Source: Sphingomonas sp. BAUL-RG-20F-R05-02 (GTDB lineage Bacteria > Pseudomonadota > Alphaproteobacteria > Sphingomonadales > Sphingomonadaceae). Taken from it: a stretch of 64,000 nucleotides of DNA. A model generated the notes under the pieces. It was not told the origin of the DNA. It saw nothing but the letters and a program-made list of their open reading frames with translations, and ran no database searches. Where the stretch lies: positions 124,001 through 188,000 of the forward strand of contig NZ_JAKNQH010000005.1 in assembly GCF_022662305.1 (NCBI RefSeq). Reading direction: 5' to 3'. A program made the position numbers and the translations under genes. Positions 26,577-35,304 of the stretch are shown piece after piece (the stretch's first letter is position 1; the number at the start of each line of letters is the position of its first letter).

Positions 26577-27665
26577 TTATTCCGCCAGCGCCAGCCGCCG
26601 TGCGAAGTGCACGTCCACTGCCTTGCGCACAGCTTCGGCGATGGCATGTCGCCCATCCGGCGAGTCGATGAAGTCGGCGTCCTTGGGGTTGGAGATATAG
26701 CCGGTCTCGAACAGGATCGAGGGCATATCGGGCGCCTTCAGCACCATCAGGGATGCACTGCGGTGGAAGTTCGGCTTCATCGGCACCAGCGGTTGCGCCT
26801 CGCGGCCGAGCAGTCGCGCGAAATTGGCGGAGGCGTTCATCGTCTCGCGCTGGGTGAGGTCGATCAGGATCGAGGATATGTCGGCGGAGGTCGAGGCGAG
26901 GTTCACGCCGGCGATGATGTCGGCCTTGTTCTCACGCGCGGCCAGCCGCGCCGATTCCTTGTCGGAGGCGATCTCCGACAGCGTGTAGACCGATGCACCG
27001 CTGGCATCGCCCGATCCCACGCTGTCGCAATGGATCGAGATGAACAGGTTTGCGTGCAGTTTGCGCGCGATGCCGAACCGTTCCTGCAACACGATGAAAC
27101 GGTCGTCCTCCCGCGTCAGCGCGACACGGACCCGGCCGGAGCGGATCAGTTCGTCGCGGATCGCCTTGGCGATGCGGAGCGTCACGTCCTTTTCGCGGCG
27201 GCCATCGGTGGGGCCGATCGCACCCGGATCCTGCCCGCCGTGGCCCGCGTCGATCACCACCAGCGGCCGGCTGGCGTCGTCGCCATAGACGTGCGGCAGC
27301 CGGAGCGTTCGGCTCGATGATGGGATCGGCAGCGCTACCTGGTACCGCCGCAGCGCCTTTGTTGCCGTCCCGAACGTGAAGGGCGGCAGCGCGGGCTCGA
27401 CATCCCGACTGCTGGCGCCGGCGGGCTGCGCATCCCCGCTGATATTCAGCGCGAGCGAGAGGTCGCGCCTGCCGCCAGCCGTGGCAGAGGCATCGCCCGA
27501 ACGACCGCCGAAATGCAGCACGATCTGATCGCGGTCAGCGTCGATCTGCGGCGCCATGAACGCCAGCGCGGGGGAGCCGACGAACCAAGACGCCAGCAAA
27601 GCAAAAACGAACGACACACGGCCATGATGCCGCGTTGGCGCACGGCCGGTCCAGCAAAAAGACAT
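26577..27665 (-). CDS. N-acetylmuramoyl-L-alanine amidase (AmiC-type, zinc)
   Basis: Cleaves the lactyl-peptide bond of peptidoglycan during cell separation. A signal peptide is followed by an AMIN-like beta region (about residues 35-95) and the Amidase_3 catalytic domain: VVIDAGHGGQDPGAIG (zinc His and Glu nearby), FISIHCDSVG (second His), and FETGYISNPKDADF with the catalytic Glu. The insert ETMNASANFARLL around residues 270-290 resembles the autoinhibitory helix seen in AmiB/AmiC. 362 residues. Upstream of PBP1A on the same strand; diverges from rne. Confidence 0.94.
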   Translation of the reverse strand: MSFCWTGRAPTRHHGRVSFVFALLASWFVGSPALAFMAPQIDADRDQIVLHFGGRSGDASATAGGRRDLSLALNISGDAQPAGASSRDVEPALPPFTFGTATKALRRYQVALPIPSSSRTLRLPHVYGDDASRPLVVIDAGHGGQDPGAIGPTDGRREKDVTLRIAKAIRDELIRSGRVRVALTREDDRFIVLQERFGIARKLHANLFISIHCDSVGSGDASGASVYTLSEIASDKESARLAARENKADIIAGVNLASTSADISSILIDLTQRETMNASANFARLLGREAQPLVPMKPNFHRSASLMVLKAPDMPSILFETGYISNPKDADFIDSPDGRHAIAEAVRKAVDVHFARRLALAE

Positions 27666-28145
27666 GTGCGACGATCCCCGGTTACGCGATGACTGGGGAC
27701 GGTGTCTGGCAGCGAGCCGTCACTTCGCGATGAAACGGCAAGGTTAATCCGCCGTTCGGCAAGATTTTGCCGGTCAGCGCGGCTGGAACGTGCCGGTTGC
27801 TGCGCGCGGTATGCGGTGCTACGCATGTCAAGTACCGGAAAGCGCTTCGATGACGCACGATCCGGTCACCCGGTCGCCCGCGCGCTTTTGAGCGGCGACC
27901 TTCTCAGGTTGACGTTCGCATGATGCATTTCCCCACCACCTCGCGCCGACCGGCTTTTGCCGGCGGTTTTGCGAGCGCGCGGGGTGCCGTGGGCCATGCG
28001 CCCGGGCGTGCGATGCGAGCAGAGGCAGTTTTGCAAACCCATTGCGGCGAAGAGCCGGGCGCGTTTTCCGCCCGGATCGCGCCGCTTCACATTCGCGCGC
28101 GGCCAGCGCCACAGGCACCCGGACCGCGCGCCCGGAGAACAATCA
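27666..28145. promoter_or_regulatory. Divergent region and long leader of rne, with hairpins
   Basis: About 480 bases without a convincing gene, holding the promoters of amiC-like (minus) and rne (plus). Hairpins on the plus strand include CCGGC-TTTT-GCCGG (27950-27963) and CCGGGCG-CGTTTTC-CGCCCGG (28055-28075), both with U-rich loops in RNA, plus a GGGC/GCCC pair near 27990-28006. In E. coli a comparable 5' leader lets RNase E cleave and repress its own mRNA; a similar role here is inference. Confidence 0.55.
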
Positions 28146-30812
28146 ATGACAACGCGTATGCTGATCGACGCACGCCACCGGGAAGAAACCCGCGTCGCGG
28201 TCGTCAAAGGAAACCGGATCGAAGAGTTTGACTTCGAATCGGCCGAGCGCAAGCAGCTCAAGGGGAATATCTATCTCGCCAAGGTGACCCGCGTCGAACC
28301 GTCGCTGCAGGCGGCGTTCGTCGATTACGGTGGCAATCGCCACGGCTTCCTCGCGTTCAGCGAAATTCATCCCGACTATTACCAGATCCCTCGCGAAGAC
28401 CGCGAGGCGCTGCTCGCCGAAGAGGCCGAGCATGCCGCGCAGGAAGCTGCGTTGCGCGCCGAACAGGACGCCGAGGACGACGAGGACGAGGATTTCGACG
28501 GCGACGATCACGACGTTGACGAGGATTCAGTCGAGCGGTTCGAGGATGACGGCGGCGCCGACGCCGAAGCCGCCGCCGAGAGCACCGGCCGTCGCCGTCG
28601 CGGCAAGAGCCAGTCGGACGATGCGGTCGAGGATTTGCGCGAACGTCGCATGAACCTGCGCCGCCGCTACAAGATCCAGGACGTGATCCACCGCCGGCAG
28701 GTGCTGCTGGTGCAGGTCGTCAAGGAGGAGCGCGGCAACAAGGGTGCGGCGCTGACCACCTATCTGAGCCTCGCCGGGCGCTACTGCGTGCTGATGCCGA
28801 ACACGTCGCACGGCGGCGGTATCTCGCGGAAGATCTCGAACGCGGGCGATCGCAAGCGGCTGAAGTCGATCATGGCGGAACTGACGTTGCCGCCCTCGAT
28901 GGGCTGCATCGTCCGCACCGCGGGCCTCCAGCGCACCAAGGTCGAGATCAAGCGCGACTTCGATTACCTCGCCCGGCTGTGGGACGGCATCCGCGAGACG
29001 ACGATGTCGTCGTCCGCGCCCGCGCTCGTCTATGGTGACAGCGATCTGATGAAGCGCGCGATCCGCGACATCTACAATCGCGAGATCGACGAGGTGATCG
29101 TCGAGGGCACCGAGGGCTATCGCCAGGCGCGCGAGTTCATGAAGCTGCTGATGCCGACGCACGCGCGCAAGGTGAAGCATTACAGCGATCCCGTGCCGCT
29201 GTTCCAGCGCGCCGGCGTCGAGGATCAATTGTCGGCGATGTACCATCCGGTGGTGCAGCTGAAGTCGGGCGGCTACCTCGTCATCAACCCGACCGAGGCG
29301 CTGGTGTCGATCGACATCAACTCGGGCCGCTCGACGCGCGAGCATAACATCGAGCAGACCGCGACCGCGACCAACCTCGAAGCCGCGCACGAAATCGCGC
29401 GCCAGTTGCGGTTGCGCGACATGGCGGGCCTCGTCGTGATCGACTTCATCGACATGGATCATTCGTCCAACGTCCGGAAGGTCGAGAAGGCGATGAAGGA
29501 GGCGCTCAAGAACGATCGCGCGCGCATCCAGGTCGGTCGCATCTCGTCGTTCGGGCTGATGGAGATGAGCCGCCAGCGCATCCGCACCGGCGTGCTGGAG
29601 GCATCGACCCGGCCGTGCCCGCATTGCGAGGGCACCGGCTTCGTACGCACCGCATCGTCATCGGGCGTGTCAGCGCTGCGATTGATCGAGGACGAGGCTG
29701 CACGCGGGCGCGGCTCGCAGCTCGCCATCCGCGTGAGCGCGGAAGCGGCCTTCTATCTGCTCAACAGGAAGCGCGCCGAACTCGCCGAGATCGAGGATCG
29801 CTACGGCGTGACGATCGAGGTGATCCCGGATGGCGAGCAGGAGGGCGCGCGCATGGCGGTCGAGGCCTCCGGCCCACCGCCCGCGCATCCGCCGCGCTTC
29901 GACGCACCGATCGTCGAGATCGACGAGGACGACTTCGTCGACGAGGAAGAGGACGAGGTCGAGGAGACCGAGGAGGGCGACGACGCGGACGAGGGCGAGG
30001 CGCGCGAAGAGCGTGATCGTCCCGGCGAGACGGCGGCCGAGGGTGATGCGCGTCGTAAGCGCCGCCGTCGTCGCGGTCGTCGCGGCCGCAATCGTCCGGA
30101 TGGTGAGCCGCAGGGCGAGCCGACCGAGCAGGGCGAAACCATCGAGGCTGCCGAGGCCGATGTGGCGACGGACGGTGATGAGGCGCCAGCCTCGGCTGTC
30201 GAAACCGCCGAGGCCGGTGAGGGCGAGGGGCGTCGTCGCCGGGGCCGGCGCGGCCGTCGCGGCGGTCGTCGGAACGAGGGCGAGGGCAACGCAGCGGCGG
30301 AGGCTGAAGCCCCAGCGGGCACGTTGCTCGATGACGTGACCGAAGGCTCGATCGAAGCGGAAGCGCTTACCGAAGCGACGCCGGAGCCGGTCGCCGAAGT
30401 AGCGGTTGCGGCCGAGGACGCCGACGCGCCCAAGAAGAAGAGCCGTCGCCGCAAGGCCGCTGCCGACACCGCACCGGCGGAAGCGGTTGCTGCGCCCGAG
30501 GCGCCCGTCGTCGCGGCAGCGCCTGATGCCGAGGTCGAAAAGCCGAAGCGCAAGCGCCGCACCAAGGCGGAAATGGCAGCGGCGGAGGCACCCGTCGTCG
30601 CCGCACCGGCCGCGGACGAGCCTAAGAAGCGTCGCGCACCGCGCCGCAAGGCCACCGAGGAGGCCGCTGTCGAGGCCACGCCAGCCGCTCCGGTCGCGGC
30701 AGCCGAGCCGACGCCGGAGGCCGCACCGGCGGCACCGACCGCGATCGATCCCGATCCGGGCGAGGCGGGCACGCCGCGCCGTGGCTGGTGGCAGCGGACG
30801 TTCGGCGCCTGA
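28146..30812 (+). CDS. rne: Ribonuclease E/G
   Basis: Endoribonuclease for mRNA decay and rRNA/tRNA processing and scaffold of the degradosome. The ATG at 28146 follows CGGAGAA; 888 residues. The S1 domain (about residues 35-180) is split by an acidic insert (DAEDDEDEDFDGDDHDVDED region), a trait of alphaproteobacterial RNase E. The catalytic core has metal Asp residues in SIDINSGRST and VIDFIDMDHS, and the zinc link TRPCPHCEGTGF. The C-terminal third is acidic and disordered with two Arg-rich blocks (about residues 640 and 700) suited to RNA binding, plus Lys/Arg-Pro-Ala repeats. Followed by a strong hairpin and then the M48 protease. Confidence 0.97.
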   Translation: MTTRMLIDARHREETRVAVVKGNRIEEFDFESAERKQLKGNIYLAKVTRVEPSLQAAFVDYGGNRHGFLAFSEIHPDYYQIPREDREALLAEEAEHAAQEAALRAEQDAEDDEDEDFDGDDHDVDEDSVERFEDDGGADAEAAAESTGRRRRGKSQSDDAVEDLRERRMNLRRRYKIQDVIHRRQVLLVQVVKEERGNKGAALTTYLSLAGRYCVLMPNTSHGGGISRKISNAGDRKRLKSIMAELTLPPSMGCIVRTAGLQRTKVEIKRDFDYLARLWDGIRETTMSSSAPALVYGDSDLMKRAIRDIYNREIDEVIVEGTEGYRQAREFMKLLMPTHARKVKHYSDPVPLFQRAGVEDQLSAMYHPVVQLKSGGYLVINPTEALVSIDINSGRSTREHNIEQTATATNLEAAHEIARQLRLRDMAGLVVIDFIDMDHSSNVRKVEKAMKEALKNDRARIQVGRISSFGLMEMSRQRIRTGVLEASTRPCPHCEGTGFVRTASSSGVSALRLIEDEAARGRGSQLAIRVSAEAAFYLLNRKRAELAEIEDRYGVTIEVIPDGEQEGARMAVEASGPPPAHPPRFDAPIVEIDEDDFVDEEEDEVEETEEGDDADEGEAREERDRPGETAAEGDARRKRRRRRGRRGRNRPDGEPQGEPTEQGETIEAAEADVATDGDEAPASAVETAEAGEGEGRRRRGRRGRRGGRRNEGEGNAAAEAEAPAGTLLDDVTEGSIEAEALTEATPEPVAEVAVAAEDADAPKKKSRRRKAAADTAPAEAVAAPEAPVVAAAPDAEVEKPKRKRRTKAEMAAAEAPVVAAPAADEPKKRRAPRRKATEEAAVEATPAAPVAAAEPTPEAAPAAPTAIDPDPGEAGTPRRGWWQRTFGA

Positions 30813-30818
30813 TTGATG

Positions 30819-30851
30819 CCGGCGGGGCTCCTGTAACGGGAGCCCCGCCGG
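30819..30851 (+). terminator. Strong hairpin after rne
   Basis: CCGGCGGGGCTCC and its exact complement form a 13-bp GC stem with a 7-base loop seven bases after the rne stop. No T-run follows, so it may act as a partial terminator or protect the 3' end while some transcription continues into the protease gene. Confidence 0.68.
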
Positions 30852-30905
30852 AACCGCTTCACCGTGGGTTCACGCAGACGAGGCAAAGGAGCGCGCAGTC
30901 GATCG

Positions 30906-32270
30906 ATGTCTCGCATGAAACGCCTCGTCGCCGGGTTCGTCACCGCGCTGTTACTGTGGGCACAGCCTGCCGCCGCACAGTCGATCCTGCGCGATGCCGA
31001 GACCGAAGCGCTGTTCAACGACATGTCCCGGCCGCTGATCGTCGCCGCCGGACTGTCGCCCAACACCGTCAAGGTGATCCTCATCAACGATGATTCGATC
31101 AACGCCTTCACGGCCGGCGGGCAGGTCGTCTATGTCAATTCGGGACTGCTCGCCGCTGCGGATAACGCCAACCAGGTGCAGGGCGTGATTGCACACGAGC
31201 TTGGCCACGTCGCCGACGGTCACGTCGTGCTGGCGGATGCCGGCTACCGCCCCGCGCTCGGCATTTCGATTCTCAGTCTGGTGCTCGGCATCGCGGCAAT
31301 GGCAGCGGGTGCGGGCGATGCCGGTGCCGGCATCCTCGCGGCCGGCCAGACCGCCGCCGGGTACAAGGCGGCCGCGTTCAGCCGCGTGCAGGAATCGACC
31401 GCGGATGCGACCGGCGCCAAGTTCCTGCGGCAGGCGGGAATCAGCGGCAAAGGCATGCTGACCTTCTTCAAGAAACTGCAAAGCCAGGAATATGCGGTCG
31501 GCCTGCAGAACATCGACCCTTATGCGCAAAGCCACCCGCTCAGCGGTGAGCGGGTCGCGACGCTGACCGCCGACGTGGTCGCGTCCCCCGCCTACAACAA
31601 CCCGCCCGACCCCGATCTGGAGGAGCGGTTCAAGCGTGTGAAGGCGAAGCTGTTCGGTTTCGTTTCCGATCCGAAGACGACGCTCAACGCCTACCCGCAG
31701 AGCGATCAATCGGAGTACGGCCATTACGCGCGTGCCTATGCGTGGCACAAGGCGGGCTATCCCAACAAAGCCGACACGGAGACCAGGGCGCTGCTCGCGC
31801 TCAAGCCGCACGATCCGTATTTCCTCGAGGTGCGCGGGCAGATCCTGCTCGAAGCGGGCAAACCGCGTGACGCGCTGGCGCCGCTGCGCGAGGCGACCGA
31901 GCTCACGCGTACCGCGCCGCTGATCGCCACCACGCTCGGCCACGCGCTGATCGCGACCGAGGACAAGGCCTATTATCCCGAGGCGGTGAAGGTGTTGCGG
32001 TCGGCGGTCGCGCGCGACGACGACAATCCGTTCGCATGGTACCAGCTTGGCACCGCCTACGAACTGTCCGGCGACGAACCGCGCGCGCTGCTCGCCAGTG
32101 CTGAGCAGGCGAGCCTGACCGGCGACGTGCCGCGCGCCGCCTATAGCGCGCGCGCCGCGATGGCTGGGTTGCCGCCCAACAGCATCGACTGGATCCGCGC
32201 GCAGGACATCGCGATGACGTCGATGAACGATATCCAAGACAATCCCAACAAGTATAAGAAGCGCCGATGA
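30906..32270 (+). CDS. Periplasmic M48 family metalloprotease with TPR repeats (BepA-like)
   Basis: A 454-residue exported protein; signal peptide ends AAAQS. The zinc site HELGH is in VIAHELGHVADGH, with the third ligand Glu in QESTADATG. A hydrophobic segment after the site (ALGISILSLVLGIAAMAAGA) is typical of the family. The C-terminal half is built of TPR-like helices (YARAYAWHKAGYPNKADTE, ALAPLREATELT, FAWYQLGTAYELSGDEPRALLA). BepA proteins check outer-membrane protein assembly, so quality control is a likely role. The start at 30906 is not certain: AAAGGAG lies 14 bases upstream. It overlaps the next gene by four bases. Confidence 0.92.
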   Translation: MSRMKRLVAGFVTALLLWAQPAAAQSILRDAETEALFNDMSRPLIVAAGLSPNTVKVILINDDSINAFTAGGQVVYVNSGLLAAADNANQVQGVIAHELGHVADGHVVLADAGYRPALGISILSLVLGIAAMAAGAGDAGAGILAAGQTAAGYKAAAFSRVQESTADATGAKFLRQAGISGKGMLTFFKKLQSQEYAVGLQNIDPYAQSHPLSGERVATLTADVVASPAYNNPPDPDLEERFKRVKAKLFGFVSDPKTTLNAYPQSDQSEYGHYARAYAWHKAGYPNKADTETRALLALKPHDPYFLEVRGQILLEAGKPRDALAPLREATELTRTAPLIATTLGHALIATEDKAYYPEAVKVLRSAVARDDDNPFAWYQLGTAYELSGDEPRALLASAEQASLTGDVPRAAYSARAAMAGLPPNSIDWIRAQDIAMTSMNDIQDNPNKYKKRR

Positions 32271-32989
32271 CCCGACTGACTCTCCTGCTGACCGTGCTGT
32301 TTGGTGCTCTGATCGGTGGCGCTGTTGTGTATCTGGGAAGCAGCAAATTCGTGGGCCGGACGGGTGATCAGGCGCGGATCGAGCAGGTCGTACACGACTA
32401 TCTGCTCGCGCACCCCGAGGTTCTGCCGGCTGCGATGGATGCGCTTCGCGACAAGGAACATGCCAAGACCATCGCCGACAATCGCGCCGCCATCCTTGAG
32501 CCGGTCGGTAGTGCGTGGGCCGGGAGCGCACATCCCGATCTCACAATCGCGGAATATTACGACTATAATTGCGGCTACTGCCGGGCCAGCCTGCCGGCCA
32601 TCGCGCAATTGCTGCAAAGCGATCCGAAGCTGCGCATCGTGTTTCGCGAGTTTCCGGTGCTGGCGGAATCGAGCGCCAGCGCGGCACAAATGAGCCTTGC
32701 CGCAGCGGCGCAGGGCAAGTTCAAGGCGTTTCATGATTCACTCTATGCCGGCGGGCAAGTCAGCGATCAGTCGATCGCGGCGGCGGCCAAGATCGCGGGG
32801 GTCGACACTGCCAAGGCGGCGGCCTTCACGCCGCGGGCGGATGCGGAGATCGCCTCAAACATGGGGATCGCGCGGCAGTTGGGCATGACTGGAACGCCTA
32901 GCTGGGTGATCGGCAACCATGTCGTGTCGTCCGCGCTGCCGCTGGAGACGTTACAGAAGCTGGTGGCGCAGGCGCGCGCCGGCGGCTGA
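32267..32989 (+). CDS. DsbA family thiol-disulfide protein, ScsC/Com1-like
   Basis: A 240-residue thioredoxin-fold oxidoreductase with an N-terminal membrane anchor or signal (LLLTVLFGALIGGAVVYLG) and the active site CGYC in YYDYNCGYCRAS. The cis-Pro loop is TGTPSWVIG. A helical N-terminal part (ARIEQVVHDYLLAHPEVLPAAMDAL) matches the oligomerising region of ScsC/Com1 proteins. It overlaps the M48 stop by four bases (ATGA), so the two are translationally coupled and probably work together on envelope proteins. Confidence 0.93.
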   Translation: MTRLTLLLTVLFGALIGGAVVYLGSSKFVGRTGDQARIEQVVHDYLLAHPEVLPAAMDALRDKEHAKTIADNRAAILEPVGSAWAGSAHPDLTIAEYYDYNCGYCRASLPAIAQLLQSDPKLRIVFREFPVLAESSASAAQMSLAAAAQGKFKAFHDSLYAGGQVSDQSIAAAAKIAGVDTAKAAAFTPRADAEIASNMGIARQLGMTGTPSWVIGNHVVSSALPLETLQKLVAQARAGG

Positions 32990-32993
32990 TCGT

Positions 32994-33146
32994 TTACGCA
33001 ACGGCGGCGCAGGGCGGCGTTGCATCGTTGGCGGTCCGGCGCCGCTCGGCGATCAACCTTTCCCAGAATTGCTCTTCCTGGCGCGCGCGTTCGGCGCATT
33101 CGCGTGAGCGGCGCGCAAGGATGATCATGTCTTCCAGGGTCATCAT
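32994..33146 (-). CDS. Small 50-residue protein, unknown function
   Basis: A short minus-strand frame of 50 codons with a strong ribosome binding site (GGGAGGGAT) 5 to 8 bases before two adjacent ATGs. The product is largely one charged amphipathic helix (pattern LARRSRECAERARQEEQFWE) followed by Arg-rich and Pro-containing ends with two cysteines. It lies convergent to the DsbA gene, stop codons four bases apart, and divergent from the ABC transporter. The good ribosome site, sensible amino-acid make-up and otherwise gene-free 360 bases support it being real. Confidence 0.6.
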   Translation of the reverse strand: MMTLEDMIILARRSRECAERARQEEQFWERLIAERRRTANDATPPCAAVA

Positions 33147-33297
33147 CGATCCCTCCCGTGTTGGTCAAAGCGCTTAGGCCCCGGTAAACGTCGCATCGCA
33201 CGACAAGTCGCAGTTAACGCGCGCTTCACCACGCTTCCCGTGTGAGGATGCGATGGGAGAGGTGTTGCGCTTTATCCCGGCCGGCTTGGTGGTACCC

Positions 33298-33313
33298 GTT
33301 GCGGCACCGCAAC
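33298..33313. repeat. 16-base palindrome before the ABC transporter gene
   Basis: GTTGCGG-CA-CCGCAAC, two exact 7-base arms. It lies 34 bases upstream of the ATP-binding gene start and could be a dimeric regulator site or an mRNA leader hairpin. No regulator gene is adjacent. Confidence 0.4.
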
Positions 33314-33347
33314 AGCGTTCCTATTTTGCGCGCACAAGGGGAAGCAC

Positions 33348-34283
33348 ATGCAACCGATCCTGTCCGTTCGAGGCGTCTCGAAGACGTACGCCTCGGGCCA
33401 CCGCGCGCTCGAACCCGTCGATCTTGAGATCAACAAAGGCGAGATCTTCGCGCTGCTCGGCCCGAACGGCGCCGGCAAAACCACGCTGATCAGCATCATC
33501 TGCGGCATCGTCACACCATCAACCGGCACGATCACCGTCATGGGGCATGACGCCATCCACGATTTCCGCGCTGCGCGCAGCGTGATCGGGCTTGTGCCGC
33601 AGGAACTGTCAGTCGACATGTTCGAGACGGTGCTGGCGAGCGTCCGCTACAGCCGCCGCCTGTTCGGCAAGGCCGGGCACGACGCCTATGTCGAAGAGGT
33701 GCTGCGCGACTTGTCGTTGTGGGACAAGCGGAATGCCCGCATCCGTGAGTTGTCGGGGGGCATGAAGCGCCGCGTGCTGATCGCCAAGGCGCTGAGCCAT
33801 GAGCCGGACGTGCTGTTCCTCGACGAGCCGACCGCCGGCGTGGACGTCGCGCTGCGCCGCGACATGTGGAAGCTGGTCCACAAGCTGCGCGCCAAGGGCA
33901 CCACGATCATCCTCACCACGCACTATATCGAGGAGGCCGAGGAGATGGCCGACCGGGTCGGCGTGATCGACAAGGGCAAAATCATCCTGATCGAGCAGAA
34001 GACCGAGCTGATGAAGAAGCTCGGCAAGCGACAGATGCTGATCGCGTTGCAGGAGCCGATGGCGGCGCTCCCGGAGGCGCTGGCCGAATGGCATCTTGCG
34101 CTGGAGGATGACGGCGCGACGCTCCGCTACGTGTTCGACGCACAGGCCGAACGCACCGGCATCCCCTCGCTGTTGCGCAAGCTCGCCGAGATGGGGATCG
34201 GCTTCAAGGATCTGGAAACGAGCAAATCGTCGCTGGAGGACATTTTCGTCGATCTGGTCGAGCGCAAGGAGCAGGCGGCGTGA
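33348..34283 (+). CDS. ABC transporter ATP-binding protein (ABC-2 exporter type, YadG-like)
   Basis: A 311-residue ATPase of an ABC exporter. Walker [11 protein letters not shown]-loop VGLVPQE-like, signature LSGGMKRRV, Walker [13 protein letters not shown] and switch His in [10 protein letters not shown] are all present. The C-terminal 70 residues form an extra domain usual in this subfamily. GGGGAAG precedes the ATG. It overlaps the permease gene by four bases, and the two make a complete half-size exporter; substrate unknown. Confidence 0.95.
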   Translation: MQPILSVRGVSKTYASGHRALEPVDLEINKGEIFALLGPNGAGKTTLISIICGIVTPSTGTITVMGHDAIHDFRAARSVIGLVPQELSVDMFETVLASVRYSRRLFGKAGHDAYVEEVLRDLSLWDKRNARIRELSGGMKRRVLIAKALSHEPDVLFLDEPTAGVDVALRRDMWKLVHKLRAKGTTIILTTHYIEEAEEMADRVGVIDKGKIILIEQKTELMKKLGKRQMLIALQEPMAALPEALAEWHLALEDDGATLRYVFDAQAERTGIPSLLRKLAEMGIGFKDLETSKSSLEDIFVDLVERKEQAA

Positions 34284-35053
34284 GCAGCGGCATCAACCAT
34301 CACGGCATTTGGGCGATCTACCGTTTCGAGATGGCGCGTTCGCTGCGCACCGTATGGCAGAGCATCGCCACGCCGGTCATCACCACATCGCTGTACTTCG
34401 TCGTGTTCGGCGGCGCGATCGGCTCGCGGATGAGCACGGTCGGCGGCGTCGGTTACGGCAGCTTCATCGTGCCGGGGCTCATCATGCTGTCCTTGCTGAC
34501 GCAGAGCATCTCCAACGCGTCGATCGGGATCTACTTCCCCAAGTTTACCGGTACCGTGTTCGAATTGCTGTCCGCGCCCGTGACATCGATGGAGATGGTC
34601 GCGGGGTTCGTCGGCGCGGCGGCGAGCAAGTCGATCGTGCTGGGTCTGCTGATCCTCGCGACATCGACGTTGTTCGTACCGCTGCACATTGCGCACCCGC
34701 TGGCGATGATCGCGTTTCTGGTGTTGACCAGCGTGACGTTCAGCCTGTTCGGCTTCATCATCGGCGTGTGGGCGAACGGGTTCGAGCAACTCTCGGTGGT
34801 GCCGGCGCTGCTGGTGACGCCGCTGACGTTCCTAGGCGGCGCGTTCTATTCGATCGACATGCTGCCGCAGCCGTGGCGGACGGTCAGCCTGTTCAACCCG
34901 GTCGTGTACCTCATCAGCGGGTTTCGCTGGAGCTTCTTCGACAAGGGTGACGTGAGCATCGCGCTGAGCCTTGGCGTGACGGCGGCGTTCATGGTGGCAT
35001 GTCTGGTGGCGATCGCGCTGATCTTCCGGACGGGGTGGCGGCTCAAGGCCTAG
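34280..35053 (+). CDS. ABC-2 type permease (YadH-like)
   Basis: A 257-residue inner-membrane protein with six predicted helices (for example [110 protein letters not shown]). The conserved segment [20 protein letters not shown] is typical of ABC-2 permeases such as YadH. It starts with GTG at 34280 overlapping the ATPase stop, so expression is coupled. Followed by a long inverted-repeat element. Confidence 0.94.
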   Translation: MSSGINHHGIWAIYRFEMARSLRTVWQSIATPVITTSLYFVVFGGAIGSRMSTVGGVGYGSFIVPGLIMLSLLTQSISNASIGIYFPKFTGTVFELLSAPVTSMEMVAGFVGAAASKSIVLGLLILATSTLFVPLHIAHPLAMIAFLVLTSVTFSLFGFIIGVWANGFEQLSVVPALLVTPLTFLGGAFYSIDMLPQPWRTVSLFNPVVYLISGFRWSFFDKGDVSIALSLGVTAAFMVACLVAIALIFRTGWRLKA

Positions 35054-35087
35054 CCCAAGCGAGCGGCGCACACTGCGCAGCGCTCGC

Positions 35088-35292
35088 GCGAGCGACGCGA
35101 CGGGCCGGCCGGCGCGGGCAACGCCCGCGTCCGACGTCATGGGATTCACTCCCATGACGTCCTGAGGCTCGGAGTAAGAGTATTCCAAGCAGCTACCGCG
35201 CAAAGGTTGAGCACAACGCACGCATCACGGGCAAAGCTCGTGTCGTCGGACGCGGGCCTTGCCCGCGCCGGCCGGCGGTTCGCGTCGCTGGC
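35088..35292. repeat. 205-base imperfect inverted-repeat element
   Basis: Two 49-base arms (35088-35136 and 35244-35292) are reverse complements at about 44 positions and enclose 107 bases. Each arm contains its own small hairpin (GCGGGC-AAC-GCCCGC on the left, GCGGGC-CTT-GCCCGC on the right) and a GGCCGGCCG-type block. Inside, next to the left arm, is a further perfect 12-bp hairpin (35133-35161). The core has no reading frame of note. It fills the gap between the convergent permease and CocE-type hydrolase genes. It could be a MITE or REP-like cassette, or a bidirectional terminator with a long stem. Confidence 0.75.
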
Positions 35293-35304
35293 GCGATCGC
35301 CGCG

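Noticed and set aside
30052-30700. Repeats in the rne C-terminus as a tandem DNA repeat
   Set aside because: They are low-complexity Arg/Ala/Glu coding sequence normal for RNase E tails, without a regular period.
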